Origin: Periplaneta americana
Taxonomy: Eukaryota; Arthropoda; Insecta; Blattodea; Blattidae
Direction of reading: 5' to 3'
Assembly: GCF_040183065.1 (NCBI RefSeq)
Contig: NC_091119.1
Location: 102,559,274 to 102,623,273 of the forward strand
DNA length: 64,000 nucleotides
Under the pieces are notes generated by a model, which saw only the letters and a list, made by a program, of their open reading frames with translations, made no database searches and was not told where the DNA came from. Every line of letters begins with the position of its first letter. Position 1 is the first letter of the stretch. Below are positions 10,841 to 21,795 of this stretch, one piece after another. The translations under genes were made by a program, and so were the position numbers.

Positions 10841-12475
10841 TTATCTATAAAAATGCAGAAGAGATATTTCTGGCAAGTTTGATTTTGCTATATTTTGTTG
10901 TTACTTACTACATAGTGTGTTTTGAAAACTTTAGCTTAAGAATGAAATATCCAAATTCACATTCATAACTAAAAATAGAGAAGTTCTCCTTGCACCAACA
11001 ATATAGGACGTCCATAGATTCTATATAATCCAGCATATGGTCCGTGTGGCTCTGGTTTGTTACAATATTAAGGCACGGTTATTACAAACCTATCTAAAGT
11101 TTACTTGTATTCTAGATTTGTTAGTAACTGCAAGCTTGCACCTCAGTCTTGACATTTTATTTTGAACCTCAGTTAGCTCTGTAATGGTTTTAAGTTATAA
11201 TTAAATATATTCTTATAAATGAGTTCTATATTTTAAAATAAATTTTAAATGAGAAAGGTGAGTTTTTAACTTCTTCTCCACCATCTGAAATTTCCAGAGT
11301 AGCCTATTGTAAAACATTTTCCATACTTGGGTCTGAGGGCGAATATTTCGATCTGCTATCAGTGTGACGAAATATTCCTGGCATTTATCACGGCAGTGAT
11401 TAATAACGTTCAATTCAGTGGCATTGTAAAACAAATTACTATACTTTTTGTAAATATTTATGTACATTCCTGTTTGTAGTCATGTAGTTACAATTCTGTC
11501 AAGTGTAAACTGTGACATTATCGCTCCTTTCACAAGCAATACTATGGTATGTCACATAGGACAAGGTTCTTACCGGGAATTTATTTTAACTTTCTAATAA
11601 CAATACGCATATAAGGAATGATTTCAGAGAATGTGTTATCACTACAATGGAGTAAAACATCAATTTCAATTATAGTAATGCAAAGAAAAAAGGCCTAATG
11701 AAAAATCCTGATTTTTCACAGCCATCCGAAGTTGTTTTTAATTCTACTGCAAAAGTTCATTTTGTCAGTTACAATGTTCTTCCTTGGGACCGTCGATGTG
11801 CCACTTTTGCTCTCATCACCTTGAAGAGAAATCTGTAACTACAAATTGTGTTGTATCCAACGCTACATGATTAAAAAATCAAACGTATTTTAGAACTTCA
11901 TTTCCACATTTGTCGAATCTTCAAGAAGATAATGAGAGCAAGACTGGCACAAATCCTAACTTGTTCTGTGCCTAAAACTAAATGTTTCCATTGTTATAAA
12001 CACATGAAAATGTGACAGAATTGAACTAAAAAAGCCTAAATAAACCAAACATAACCGGTCACTGATCCTGGATCTTACTAACTCGCTTTCCATAAAAAAC
12101 AGTACAGTGCAAGACTCGCTTTCTGTGAAGAAGCTGATGCAAGGCATTGCAAAAGCTTTAACAAACCTAACCTAACCTGTCACTCATTCCAGCCCATACG
12201 GAAACCGCGCTGTAAGGCATGCCATAAATAAAACTAACCTGTCACCAATCCTGCACCTTACAAAAATTCGCCTTCTATAAAGAAACGGTACATGCAATAC
12301 ATAACCAAAAGACCGAACAAACCTAACCTCACCTGATATTCGACCTTACGAAAACTCTCTCCATTTATCATCATGAAGTAATGCAACACAAATCAGACGT
12401 GTGTGCTGCGTAGCGAGATGAAAGTTGAAATATATATTTTTTAATTTACGTTTTAATGATGCCTTGGCGGATACA
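10805..12475. repeat. Left copy of 1,671-bp direct repeat flanking the LINE
   Basis: Starts TAACGTGAGTCC and ends GGCGGATACA. The same block recurs at 17787-19457 with a constant offset of 6,982 at both ends, so there is no net indel. I found no mismatch in the segments compared by eye, and the chance ORFs in the two copies translate identically. It immediately abuts the 5' end of the LINE. Interpreted as a very long target-site duplication. It does not look like an LTR: the ends are not TG...CA and the interior is a poly-A LINE. Confidence 0.9.
11955..12345. repeat. Irregular repeats with AACCTAACCTGTCAC motif
   Basis: Four related starts, each with some form of ACCTGTCACT followed by ATCCTG and a CTTAC, occur near 12050, 12166, 12232 and 12320 with spacing of about 65-120 bp. 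Short AACCTAACCT strings resemble the insect telomeric motif, but only two units occur in a row. The block is repeated in the right-hand duplicate at about 18937-19327. Confidence 0.45.
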
Positions 12476-12602
12476 GTCTAGCTCTGACAGCCATCGCAGT
12501 AGGACGTGTCCAGCAGCGCGTTGGGTCTGAGCAGGCAAGCAGCTAACATTGAGTGGTTGTTGTTTATTTCTGTGTGTGTTCATATACGCATAATAAGTTA
12601 AC

Positions 12603-13895
12603 ATGGCAACAAAAGTTATTCGGCAGCATACAATCAAAGCAACATTTAACAAGGATCAGCAACGTCCGAGTGCTATGGAAATTCATCAATGGATAGCAGA
12701 CGAGTTAAATGTACAAGAAGACGACCTACAAACAATTCAACTTGTAAGTAAACAACATGCTGTTTATTTGAAATTTAAAACGTCTACAGTGTATGAGAAT
12801 TACCTGCAACGTTACGAAGGGTCATCAACCTTAACCTTACAGAGTGGAGACAGAGTTGACGTTACGCTTTCCCCAGCGGAAGAAGAAAGTACTGTCGTAA
12901 GAGTGTTAAATATCCCCCCCGAGGTGCCCAATGAACGATTACATAACGTTTTCCAAAATTATGGGAAAGTAAAACAAATAGATAGTGAAAGATGGTCGTC
13001 GCGATATCGATTTCATGTAGATACCGGAATAAGGCTAGTTAATATAGTCATTGACAAACCGATCCCATCCACCATTGTAGTAGCTACATACGAGGCGTAT
13101 GTGACGTATCCAGGCCAGGAACAATCATGCTTCATCTGTGGCGGATTATCCCATCTGCGGAATACATGTCCTAACAGAAACTTAAAAGCGAAAATCACTG
13201 TTGCCCCTAGAACTGTCTTCACTATGAGTGATTTGTTTAAAAATGCCGAATCGACGTCGAGATCAACAGTTGCACCCAGAAGTCATTCTAGTCAACAAAA
13301 GGAGAGTGAAGCTTCCGATAACCTTAATGAGAATGATGACGTCATATCACGTCCATCGGACATTATGGAGACGGAACACCAAATTGACAAACACAAGCAG
13401 TCTAGAGGGGACGGAGTTAATGGGTCAACGACTGAACAACATCGTGACCATGAAGAGGCAGAGCAAAATCCGGGGACGACACCTCTTCCGGTGAATTCTG
13501 AAACTGATTCTGCAGATGAAATTGAGGGAACCCGTGTAGAACAAAAGTCAGGAGACGGCGCGCGTCTTCAATCTGAGCTGACTTCTGTGTGCGATAACAA
13601 ACGTAAGACATCAAGTAACACGTCAACTGTTAAGAATGACTTACAAGGCGGTAGTACATCATCTTCATTGGAGAAGCAATCTAGTACACATATACCTACA
13701 CAACTTGAAGCGGACCAGACATGGAATGAGATGATGGACGCAGACGACACCAGCCACAGGTCAACTTCTGCTACTCAACACAAGGACATAGCCGCGCAGA
13801 AGACAAGCAAAGGAGGCAACAGAGCGGGTAGGTTACACCCATATAAGCATGAAGGCAGCAAGTTGGGGTTTCCTCCTCTGCGAGTAACAGATTAA
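12603..13895 (+). CDS. LINE ORF1 protein, CCHC zinc knuckle (430 aa)
   Basis: ORF1 of the LINE, expected to bind element RNA and assist target-primed reverse transcription. Residues about 95-190 contain a block reading VLNIPPEVPNERLHNVF, then GIRLVNIVI, an RRM-like arrangement seen in ORF1 proteins of this group. It is followed by the knuckle CFICGGLSHLRNTC (C-X2-C-X4-H-X4-C) near residue 180. The C-terminal half is hydrophilic, Ser/Thr/Glu/Gln-rich and probably disordered. The ATG at 12603 lies in a good context (AACATGGCA) and is the first in frame downstream of the leader. No stop or frameshift interrupts it. ORF2 follows after 52 nt. Known from the family: ORF1 is a nucleic-acid chaperone. 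Inferred: function in this copy. Confidence 0.88.
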   Translation: MATKVIRQHTIKATFNKDQQRPSAMEIHQWIADELNVQEDDLQTIQLVSKQHAVYLKFKTSTVYENYLQRYEGSSTLTLQSGDRVDVTLSPAEEESTVVRVLNIPPEVPNERLHNVFQNYGKVKQIDSERWSSRYRFHVDTGIRLVNIVIDKPIPSTIVVATYEAYVTYPGQEQSCFICGGLSHLRNTCPNRNLKAKITVAPRTVFTMSDLFKNAESTSRSTVAPRSHSSQQKESEASDNLNENDDVISRPSDIMETEHQIDKHKQSRGDGVNGSTTEQHRDHEEAEQNPGTTPLPVNSETDSADEIEGTRVEQKSGDGARLQSELTSVCDNKRKTSSNTSTVKNDLQGGSTSSSLEKQSSTHIPTQLEADQTWNEMMDADDTSHRSTSATQHKDIAAQKTSKGGNRAGRLHPYKHEGSKLGFPPLRVTD

Positions 13896-13947
13896 TATCT
13901 TTCACTTGTTATTATATTGACATACCTAAGATAAATGCTTATTCAGT

Positions 13948-16900
13948 TTGACACATTTAATCATGTCTCATTTCAATCCATTCTGGTTTAAGAAAGCTCA
14001 CTCCTTTGGATTATTAAACATATTTTTCCTTTCTTTAATCCCTTTCTATATTTATTTCTCGTTCATGACGGATGTCATTAATATTCTTACCTTAAATGTC
14101 AATAATATCTCCTCTCCCCGTAAAATTAAGTTATTATCACAGTGTCTTCGCAATATGGACATCCAGATTGGCTTACTGCAGGAGGTCGGGACTTCGAACC
14201 TTCACAGCATATTTGGTTATAATATAGAATCCAACATTCTAACCGATGAGAGAGGAACAGCTGTAGTGATTCAAGATCACATTCCATATACAGACGTAAT
14301 TAAACTTCCCGATGGAAGGGGAATAGCACTCCGAGTAGATAATATCCATATTGTGAATGTGTATGCCCCCTCAGGCTCTCAGAAACGACGTGAACGTCAG
14401 AAGTTTTTTACGACTGATATAACACCGCTTTTAGCACGTAAAAATGAACAATTAGTATTAGGAGGAGATTTTAACTGTGTATTACACGCCTCCGACACTT
14501 CCGGAGAATATCATCCTTGCCCGGAACTCCAAAATATAATCGATGGTCTAAAACTATTGGATTCATGGAAATTACAGACACGCCGAAATTCCCTTTACAC
14601 ATATAAAAGTCATAATTGCGCTTCAAGGTTAGATAGAATATATATGACACAGAACCTGAAGTCCAATCTTCGAGGTACAGACATATGCCCGGTCGCTTTC
14701 TCTGATCATTGTGGTTATATAATAACCCTACGAATTCCACGTCTACCCACTCCATTTGGCAGAGGAATATGGAAGCTTAACACAAGCATATTGAAGGAAG
14801 AGGATTTCAAAGAGGATTTGGAACACAAGTGGAGAATATATCAACGCCAGAAGTCGAGGTATCCAAATATTTTAGAATGGTGGGTCAATACGAAACAAAA
14901 ATTAGGAAAATGGATGAAATACTATAGCATTCTTCGACAACAGGAAATAAAAGGACAAGAAGAATATTTGTATGGATTACTGAGGGACATATATGATTCG
15001 TCTTCAACAGAACCTCGATTAACCACTTTACTGAAAAAAGTTAAAGCAAGTATCCTCAAAATTCAACATGATCGAGATAGAGGTACACAAATACGAGCCC
15101 GGTCCAACAGTATGTCAGGGGAGTCAACTTCCATGTATGATGTCATTCGAGAGACGAAGAGGGGGAAAAGAAAATATATTAACATGATTACTACTGCTGA
15201 TGGAATAATACACACAGCACAACCATCAATACGTTCTGTTTTGTACGAGTATTACAAGAATCTATATACCGAACCAGTTGCTGCGCCAAGTATCAATATA
15301 CAAGCCAGTCAGAATAACCCGCCATCAGCTACACTCACAACGCCTTTAACAACACAAAATATATTGGCAGCTATTAAAGCTAGTCCATTGAATAAGTCAC
15401 CAGGAGCGGATGGAATTCCAGTCGAGTTCTACATTGCGTTTTGGAGTATAATCGAGAGGGAAATGGTAGAAATAATGAACGCCCTTATGACATCTCCTGT
15501 TATTCCCAGTGATATTTGTTTGGGAATAATGGTACTCATACCCAAGATTGCTTGCCCGAAGACAGCTCTAGACTACCGTCCCATTACTCTCCTGAACAGC
15601 GATTACAAGATATTTATGAGGTGTATGAAGACACGTTTGAGTACAATTTTTCCACATGTAATAGGACCTCATCAGCAATGTTTAGTGGCTGGCCGAAATA
15701 TTCTCAATGCTACATGTGCAATTCGTGATAGCATCAGTGTCGCAAAACAAAATAAACAAAATCATATGCTTATTTCCCTTGATTTTGACCATGCATTTGA
15801 TAGAGTACGTCATAATTATCTACTACAACGAATGATGGAGTTAAACATAGACCCAGCTTTTATAGCTTGCCTACGCAATATAATGGCTGTTAGTAATTCA
15901 AAACTGTTAGTAAACGGACATCTTACACAAGCCTTCCCTGTGGAAAGATCAGTGCGGCAAGGTTGCCCTCTGTCTATGCATCTCTTTGCTCTCACTTTGG
16001 ATCCTCTGTTACAGAATATTTCTTGTATTTACCCTATGAATACAGACACTATTATTCGAGCTTATGCCGATGATGTCACTATAGTTGCAGTTGATGCTAC
16101 CATATTGCCAAGAATGTATCAATGTATACAACAGTATAGTCGAGAAACGGGAGCTCAATTAAATGAAAAGAAAACGAAGGCTATGTACATCGGAAAAGAA
16201 GACAAGATTCCACTTCCTAGTTGGCTCAGCATTCACTCGTCCATTAAAATCCTAGGCGTCACTTTCTTCAACGATCTTAGTCAAACAATACGATATAACT
16301 GGAATTCGGTCACTAATGCTGTTCGTCACGTCTTGTCTGCACAAAAATTTCGATTCGCTGATTTGGTGAAGAGAGCGCAATATATCAATACATATGCTTT
16401 GTCGAAAGCTTGGTATATGGCGCAAATTTTACCCATTCCAAGTCTAATTGGTAAGAAATTGCGTTCTGCTACAGGGTGGTTTTTGTGGAACCGACATATC
16501 TTGCGAGTACCAAGAGATCAGTTAACCCTGGCAAAATCTCAAGGAGGCTTAGGAGTTTTTGACCCTTACACTAAAGCACTCAGTCTGTTCGTCTACCGGA
16601 ATCTTCTTCACGTCCAAGGACAGGGAGATGACTTCTCCTTCACATTCTTCTCTAAATGGGTCTCCATAACCAAGTTAGAGAATCCACCGGATTTACGAGG
16701 TCTGCCAAGTCATGCACCACAAATACGCACTTTCAAACAGGAAATCAGTTATATACCACAAAATATCCTAAATTCTGTCACGGCCAAACATATTTATAAG
16801 TATATGAATAGAAGTTTGCCAGCTCCTAAAATTGTGTGCCGTTTTCCTGTGTATAATTGGAAACGGATCTGGAAGAATATACGAAACAGTGTTTTGACCT

Positions 16901-17223
16901 TTAAACAGCAAGACCTATGGTTTCGAGTGGTCAATGATATTTTTCCAACTAACAGTAAATTATACCATATCAAATTAGCCCGGACATCACTCTGCCCCTA
17001 TTGTCAAGAAGAGGACAATCTTCAACATCGCTTTCTTGAGTGCCCGAGGACTAAACAATATTGGGAAACTACAATTCAGGATATTAGTGACATCGCGCAT
17101 ATCCCTGTGACATACATAGATTTAAACTTTATACTCAAGCCAAGTTTTTATTATAAACCCAAGACAACACAGGCAGCTATTGTGAAGCGATTAGCACTTT
17201 GTATGGAAACAATATTGGATTAA
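13948..17223 (+). CDS. LINE ORF2: APE endonuclease + reverse transcriptase (up to 1,091 aa)
   Basis: The endonuclease is at residues ~48-275, with LNVNN, LLQEVG (catalytic Glu), VNVYAP, GGDFN, RLDRI and SDH motifs all present. The reverse transcriptase spans ~450-790. Motifs there include KSPGADGIPVEFY, DYRPITLLNSDYKI, SLDFDHAFDRV (motif A aspartates), SVRQGCPLS, and AYADD with the catalytic Asp pair near 708-709. A C-terminal knuckle CPYCQEEDNLQHRFLEC (C-X2-C-X7-H-X4-C) lies near 1017-1033. The frame opens at 13948, but 39 hydrophobic residues precede a second Met at 14065, immediately before the endonuclease. Translation may well start there, giving 1,052 aa. No key residue appears missing, so the protein could be active. 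Confidence 0.92.
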   Translation: MTHLIMSHFNPFWFKKAHSFGLLNIFFLSLIPFYIYFSFMTDVINILTLNVNNISSPRKIKLLSQCLRNMDIQIGLLQEVGTSNLHSIFGYNIESNILTDERGTAVVIQDHIPYTDVIKLPDGRGIALRVDNIHIVNVYAPSGSQKRRERQKFFTTDITPLLARKNEQLVLGGDFNCVLHASDTSGEYHPCPELQNIIDGLKLLDSWKLQTRRNSLYTYKSHNCASRLDRIYMTQNLKSNLRGTDICPVAFSDHCGYIITLRIPRLPTPFGRGIWKLNTSILKEEDFKEDLEHKWRIYQRQKSRYPNILEWWVNTKQKLGKWMKYYSILRQQEIKGQEEYLYGLLRDIYDSSSTEPRLTTLLKKVKASILKIQHDRDRGTQIRARSNSMSGESTSMYDVIRETKRGKRKYINMITTADGIIHTAQPSIRSVLYEYYKNLYTEPVAAPSINIQASQNNPPSATLTTPLTTQNILAAIKASPLNKSPGADGIPVEFYIAFWSIIEREMVEIMNALMTSPVIPSDICLGIMVLIPKIACPKTALDYRPITLLNSDYKIFMRCMKTRLSTIFPHVIGPHQQCLVAGRNILNATCAIRDSISVAKQNKQNHMLISLDFDHAFDRVRHNYLLQRMMELNIDPAFIACLRNIMAVSNSKLLVNGHLTQAFPVERSVRQGCPLSMHLFALTLDPLLQNISCIYPMNTDTIIRAYADDVTIVAVDATILPRMYQCIQQYSRETGAQLNEKKTKAMYIGKEDKIPLPSWLSIHSSIKILGVTFFNDLSQTIRYNWNSVTNAVRHVLSAQKFRFADLVKRAQYINTYALSKAWYMAQILPIPSLIGKKLRSATGWFLWNRHILRVPRDQLTLAKSQGGLGVFDPYTKALSLFVYRNLLHVQGQGDDFSFTFFSKWVSITKLENPPDLRGLPSHAPQIRTFKQEISYIPQNILNSVTAKHIYKYMNRSLPAPKIVCRFPVYNWKRIWKNIRNSVLTFKQQDLWFRVVNDIFPTNSKLYHIKLARTSLCPYCQEEDNLQHRFLECPRTKQYWETTIQDISDIAHIPVTYIDLNFILKPSFYYKPKTTQAAIVKRLALCMETILD

Positions 17224-17786
17224 AATGTTAAAGCAATGTCCACACATTTATATGGAAATAATGTAATAAAAATATCAATTCATAAAATTGTAGTATGTAG
17301 GAAAGGTTTCATTTTCTTTATCAGTGCAATAATTGTTGTTGTTTGACTGATAATATGATCACTGAATATATTTTGGGGGTATATTATTGTTATTATTCTT
17401 ATGATTATTATAATTATTTCTTATTTTTAACAAGTACTTAAGATTCTTTAACTTTTTGAGACTTATTTTTTGTACTTAATTATGTGATAACTAATAACAT
17501 TAAGCAGAGGAATTGAAATACTTTTGAACTGAACGTTAAAGTAATGCATATATCCTTAAAATGTCACAATGTTCTTTTTGTATGTAGGAGTATAATAATT
17601 CTATCATGTGTACAGAAATATTTGCTTTTGTTGTACTAGGAAAATCTCACTCAGATTATTCAACATTCATATGGGACCATTATTTTATTAAGTATTGTCT
17701 GTTTGAAATGTTTTGTTATTGCTATAGTTGTATATAATTTTGTGTTGCAATAAAAAAAAAAAAAAAAAAAAGTAAAAAAAAAAAAA
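17224..17786 (+). other. LINE 3' UTR and poly-A tail
   Basis: AT-rich non-coding sequence ending with AATAAA (17749-17754), a run of about 20 A, a GT interruption, and a second A run that joins directly to TAACGTGAG, the start of the right-hand repeat. The polyadenylated end abutting duplicated target DNA is the signature of target-primed reverse transcription. Confidence 0.85.
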
Positions 17787-19457
17787 TAACGTGAGTCCTA
17801 GGCAGGATGTTTGCGAAGGAGGTTATCTATAAAAATGCAGAAGAGATATTTCTGGCAAGTTTGATTTTGCTATATTTTGTTGTTACTTACTACATAGTGT
17901 GTTTTGAAAACTTTAGCTTAAGAATGAAATATCCAAATTCACATTCATAACTAAAAATAGAGAAGTTCTCCTTGCACCAACAATATAGGACGTCCATAGA
18001 TTCTATATAATCCAGCATATGGTCCGTGTGGCTCTGGTTTGTTACAATATTAAGGCACGGTTATTACAAACCTATCTAAAGTTTACTTGTATTCTAGATT
18101 TGTTAGTAACTGCAAGCTTGCACCTCAGTCTTGACATTTTATTTTGAACCTCAGTTAGCTCTGTAATGGTTTTAAGTTATAATTAAATATATTCTTATAA
18201 ATGAGTTCTATATTTTAAAATAAATTTTAAATGAGAAAGGTGAGTTTTTAACTTCTTCTCCACCATCTGAAATTTCCAGAGTAGCCTATTGTAAAACATT
18301 TTCCATACTTGGGTCTGAGGGCGAATATTTCGATCTGCTATCAGTGTGACGAAATATTCCTGGCATTTATCACGGCAGTGATTAATAACGTTCAATTCAG
18401 TGGCATTGTAAAACAAATTACTATACTTTTTGTAAATATTTATGTACATTCCTGTTTGTAGTCATGTAGTTACAATTCTGTCAAGTGTAAACTGTGACAT
18501 TATCGCTCCTTTCACAAGCAATACTATGGTATGTCACATAGGACAAGGTTCTTACCGGGAATTTATTTTAACTTTCTAATAACAATACGCATATAAGGAA
18601 TGATTTCAGAGAATGTGTTATCACTACAATGGAGTAAAACATCAATTTCAATTATAGTAATGCAAAGAAAAAAGGCCTAATGAAAAATCCTGATTTTTCA
18701 CAGCCATCCGAAGTTGTTTTTAATTCTACTGCAAAAGTTCATTTTGTCAGTTACAATGTTCTTCCTTGGGACCGTCGATGTGCCACTTTTGCTCTCATCA
18801 CCTTGAAGAGAAATCTGTAACTACAAATTGTGTTGTATCCAACGCTACATGATTAAAAAATCAAACGTATTTTAGAACTTCATTTCCACATTTGTCGAAT
18901 CTTCAAGAAGATAATGAGAGCAAGACTGGCACAAATCCTAACTTGTTCTGTGCCTAAAACTAAATGTTTCCATTGTTATAAACACATGAAAATGTGACAG
19001 AATTGAACTAAAAAAGCCTAAATAAACCAAACATAACCGGTCACTGATCCTGGATCTTACTAACTCGCTTTCCATAAAAAACAGTACAGTGCAAGACTCG
19101 CTTTCTGTGAAGAAGCTGATGCAAGGCATTGCAAAAGCTTTAACAAACCTAACCTAACCTGTCACTCATTCCAGCCCATACGGAAACCGCGCTGTAAGGC
19201 ATGCCATAAATAAAACTAACCTGTCACCAATCCTGCACCTTACAAAAATTCGCCTTCTATAAAGAAACGGTACATGCAATACATAACCAAAAGACCGAAC
19301 AAACCTAACCTCACCTGATATTCGACCTTACGAAAACTCTCTCCATTTATCATCATGAAGTAATGCAACACAAATCAGACGTGTGTGCTGCGTAGCGAGA
19401 TGAAAGTTGAAATATATATTTTTTAATTTACGTTTTAATGATGCCTTGGCGGATACA
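17787..19457. repeat. Right copy of 1,671-bp direct repeat flanking the LINE
   Basis: Matches 10805-12475 over its whole length, as far as checked. It begins directly after the LINE poly-A tail and ends at GGATACA, after which unique sequence (ACTCTGGTCAC) continues. The pre-insertion site is therefore inferred as SINE D followed by one copy of this block followed by 19458 onward. Confidence 0.9.
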
Positions 19458-19860
19458 ACACTCTGGTCACTTTCAAGAGATGGTGAAGGCGTCTGGAAGC
19501 CAGTACAGCAGGCTCCAACGTAAACTCTGATAAATAAACGCATCGGCGTACAAGCCAAACAAATTTCTGCTGCAGACCTCGACATCCAGTACAAGTTCTG
19601 AAAACATCCTACCTGCTACAAGCCCTACTACAAGCCTGTTGTTCTTCTTCTTTAAAAACTTCTTATCCAACCACTACAAGTCTAACTAATGCAAGGATAA
19701 AAAATTACACAACTTGAGTCATTTCGATCACATCACCCTCTATCTAAAACATTAAATTTATGTACTAATGTTAACGTAAAAAGGACATATGTGCAAAAAC
19801 TGCTTGTGTTCTGTGACCTGGTGGAGTGCAACAGCATGCTTTATGGCTTTAACTCATAAA
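19458..19860. other. No recognised feature
   Basis: Unique-looking sequence to the right of the duplication. Minus-strand ORFs of 65-88 codons cross the duplication edge and show no recognisable domain. Confidence 0.4.
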
Positions 19861-20568
19861 TAAGTAGACAGGTAGACAGCCAGATTATTAATAATTAAAT
19901 TAACAATTTAATAAGTAAACAATAATTAATAGATTAATAAAATTAAATAATTGAAATAAATAGATAATTACAGTATAAATGATTGACTGATAGAATAAAT
20001 AAATAGATAAATAAATAATAAGTTCATAAAATTTAATAAATTTAAATAAATAACAATAGATACATATAGTTAAATAATTGAATGAATGAATAAATAAATA
20101 TACCTGAATAAATAAATAAAGAAATAAATAATTATAAATGATTGAGTGAATGAATGCATGAATAAATAAATAAATAAATATAAAGAAATAAATAATTATA
20201 AATGAATGAATAAATAAATAAATATACATGAATAAATAGGCTAAATAAATAAATAAAGAATTATATATGATTTAGTGAATGAATGCATGGAAAAATATAT
20301 AAAGAAATAAATAATTAAAAATGAATAAATAAATAAATAAAATAAATATACATAAATAAATAGGCTAAATAAATAAATAAATAATTATAAATGATTGAGT
20401 GAATGAATGCATAAATAAATAAATATAAAGAAATTAATAATTATAAATGGTTGAAAGAATGAATGAATAAATAAATAATTAGGTTAATAAATAATTATAA
20501 ATGATTGAATGAATAAACAAATAAGTAATTGTAAAAGATTGAAAGAATAAAAAATAAATAAAACTGAA

Positions 20569-20603
<35 letters not shown>

Positions 20604-20640
20604 GTAAATAAATAAATAAATGAACCAGTAAATAAACTAG
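19861..20640. repeat. TAAA-rich satellite with ~125-bp higher-order period
   Basis: An almost pure AAAT/AATG/AATA tract of about 780 bp. Landmark strings TTGAGTGAATGAATGCAT (about 20143 and 20395) and TTTAGTGAATGAATGCAT (about 20271), with AATAGGCTAAATAAAT in between, show a higher-order repeat of about 123-130 bp. A perfect TAAA run lies near 20572-20602. Confidence 0.8.
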
Positions 20641-21644
20641 ATTAATAGGAGTAAATACATCTCTGTAAAAATAAATGAATTATACTGTACACAAATTAAT
20701 ATTCAAATGTATTTATTTCTAAATACATAGAAATAAGAAATAACTCTTCATCAATAATTACAGATTAATTTTAGTTAGGTTCTGATCATTTGGCCAAATA
20801 ATTAAACCATGAATTCTGCAACTGAAAATAAAGTCGTAATATTATGCTGCAGCTCTGAATGAGAAAAAGGTATTCTTCTGAATAATTATGTAAAATATGT
20901 CTCTTACCTCTTGAGGATTATTGTAAAGAAGTAAGTAGCAAGTTACGTTCAGGGAGTTTGAAACGTATGCAGAGCAAATTTTGAAATTGGTAGGAGGGGC
21001 AATGATTTTTTCAAAATAAAATCTAAATTTAAAAAGGAGAAGTAAATTTCCTATAATTTTGGATCATATGAGATGAAACTTTCTACAAAGGCTATTTAGG
21101 CCTATAAGCAGCATGATATATGTGCAAATGTTCAAGTATATAGCTCAACCGTTAAGAAAATTGCAGTGTATCCTTAAATTCTTCATAGTTTTTGTACTTT
21201 GATTTATTCTAATTTTAATGTTTTCCAAATTGAACAAATAATATACATTATTAGAATATTGTCATAAAAATCGTCTGAAATATAAAGAAGAATAACACGT
21301 TTATCCCACCAAAAGAAATCTGTCACGACCTTGAGCTGAAGCTAAATATTACACAACTGCTGGACTAAATCATATTCAAAGTTACAGGCCAAGGTTATAC
21401 AACTCTATTTTGATAATAAATCCTGAACAAGGTTGTCTTCAGTTTAATAACTTTTAGAAAAAATTAAACAAATTCTTTACTATTCATGTCCCTTTTCTTC
21501 TTTTCTTTTCTTAATTCCAACTCATATTCTGTTCTTGACTGATTCTCTAATCTTATCTTCGTAGTTATCCCCGTTTTGTAACAACTGTATTGGTTTTGTA
21601 ATTTTATTGAATCTTTGTTATGTTCTTAGTACCTACAAAATAGG
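20641..21644. other. No recognised feature
   Basis: AT-rich, no ORF of note, and no clear terminal repeats. Confidence 0.4.
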
Positions 21645-21795
21645 TCTTACCGAGTGACTTCGGACAGACGGTAGCGTTTGTGACTCGCATTAAGGAGGTC
21701 CCGGGTTCAAATCCCGTAACTGGCCAATCTGAGTGGGTTTTTTTAGGGTTTCCCTCAGTCACAAAGGCAAATGCCGAATGGAAAATTTATATACC
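21645..21795 (+). repeat. tRNA-derived SINE (type B-like), plus strand
   Basis: A tRNA-like head with GAGTGACTTCGGACAGACGG in A-box position and B box GGTTCAAATCCC near 21702. A body follows with GGGTTTTTTTAGGGTTTCCC and CAAAGGCAAATGCCGAATGG, related to type B copies. The 3' limit is uncertain. Confidence 0.65.

Larger units (their letters stand above)
12476..17786 (+). mobile_element. Full-length APE-type LINE, apparently intact (Tx1/L1-like)
   Basis: A ~5.3-kb unit with a 127-nt 5' leader, ORF1 (12603-13895), a 52-nt spacer, ORF2 (13948-17223), a ~520-nt 3' UTR with AATAAA at 17749 and an A-rich tail at 17752-17786. Both ORFs are uninterrupted. The ORF2 layout (APE endonuclease, reverse transcriptase, C-terminal CCHC) is that of a non-LTR retrotransposon. 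Motifs such as DYRPITLLNSDYKI and GCPLS are closest, from memory, to the L1/Tx1 superfamily; the clade is inferred, not computed. It is flanked directly by the two 1,671-bp repeats, so the insertion looks recent. Confidence 0.9.

Noticed and set aside
11213-12147. Minus-strand ORFs of 84 and 63 codons that recur at 18195 and 18938
   Set aside because: Their identity comes from the large duplication, not from selection. They are short, AT-rich and lack motifs.
12160-12180. Interstitial telomere repeat (CCTAA)n
   Set aside because: Only about two units in a row, within an irregular repeat block.
13013-13750. Minus-strand ORFs inside LINE ORF1
   Set aside because: Antisense shadows of a clearly coding plus-strand frame.
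10805-19457. 1.67-kb direct repeats read as LTRs of a retroelement
   Set aside because: Repeat ends are TAACG...ATACA rather than TG...CA, there is no primer-binding site or polypurine tract, and the interior is a complete poly-A LINE with an APE endonuclease.
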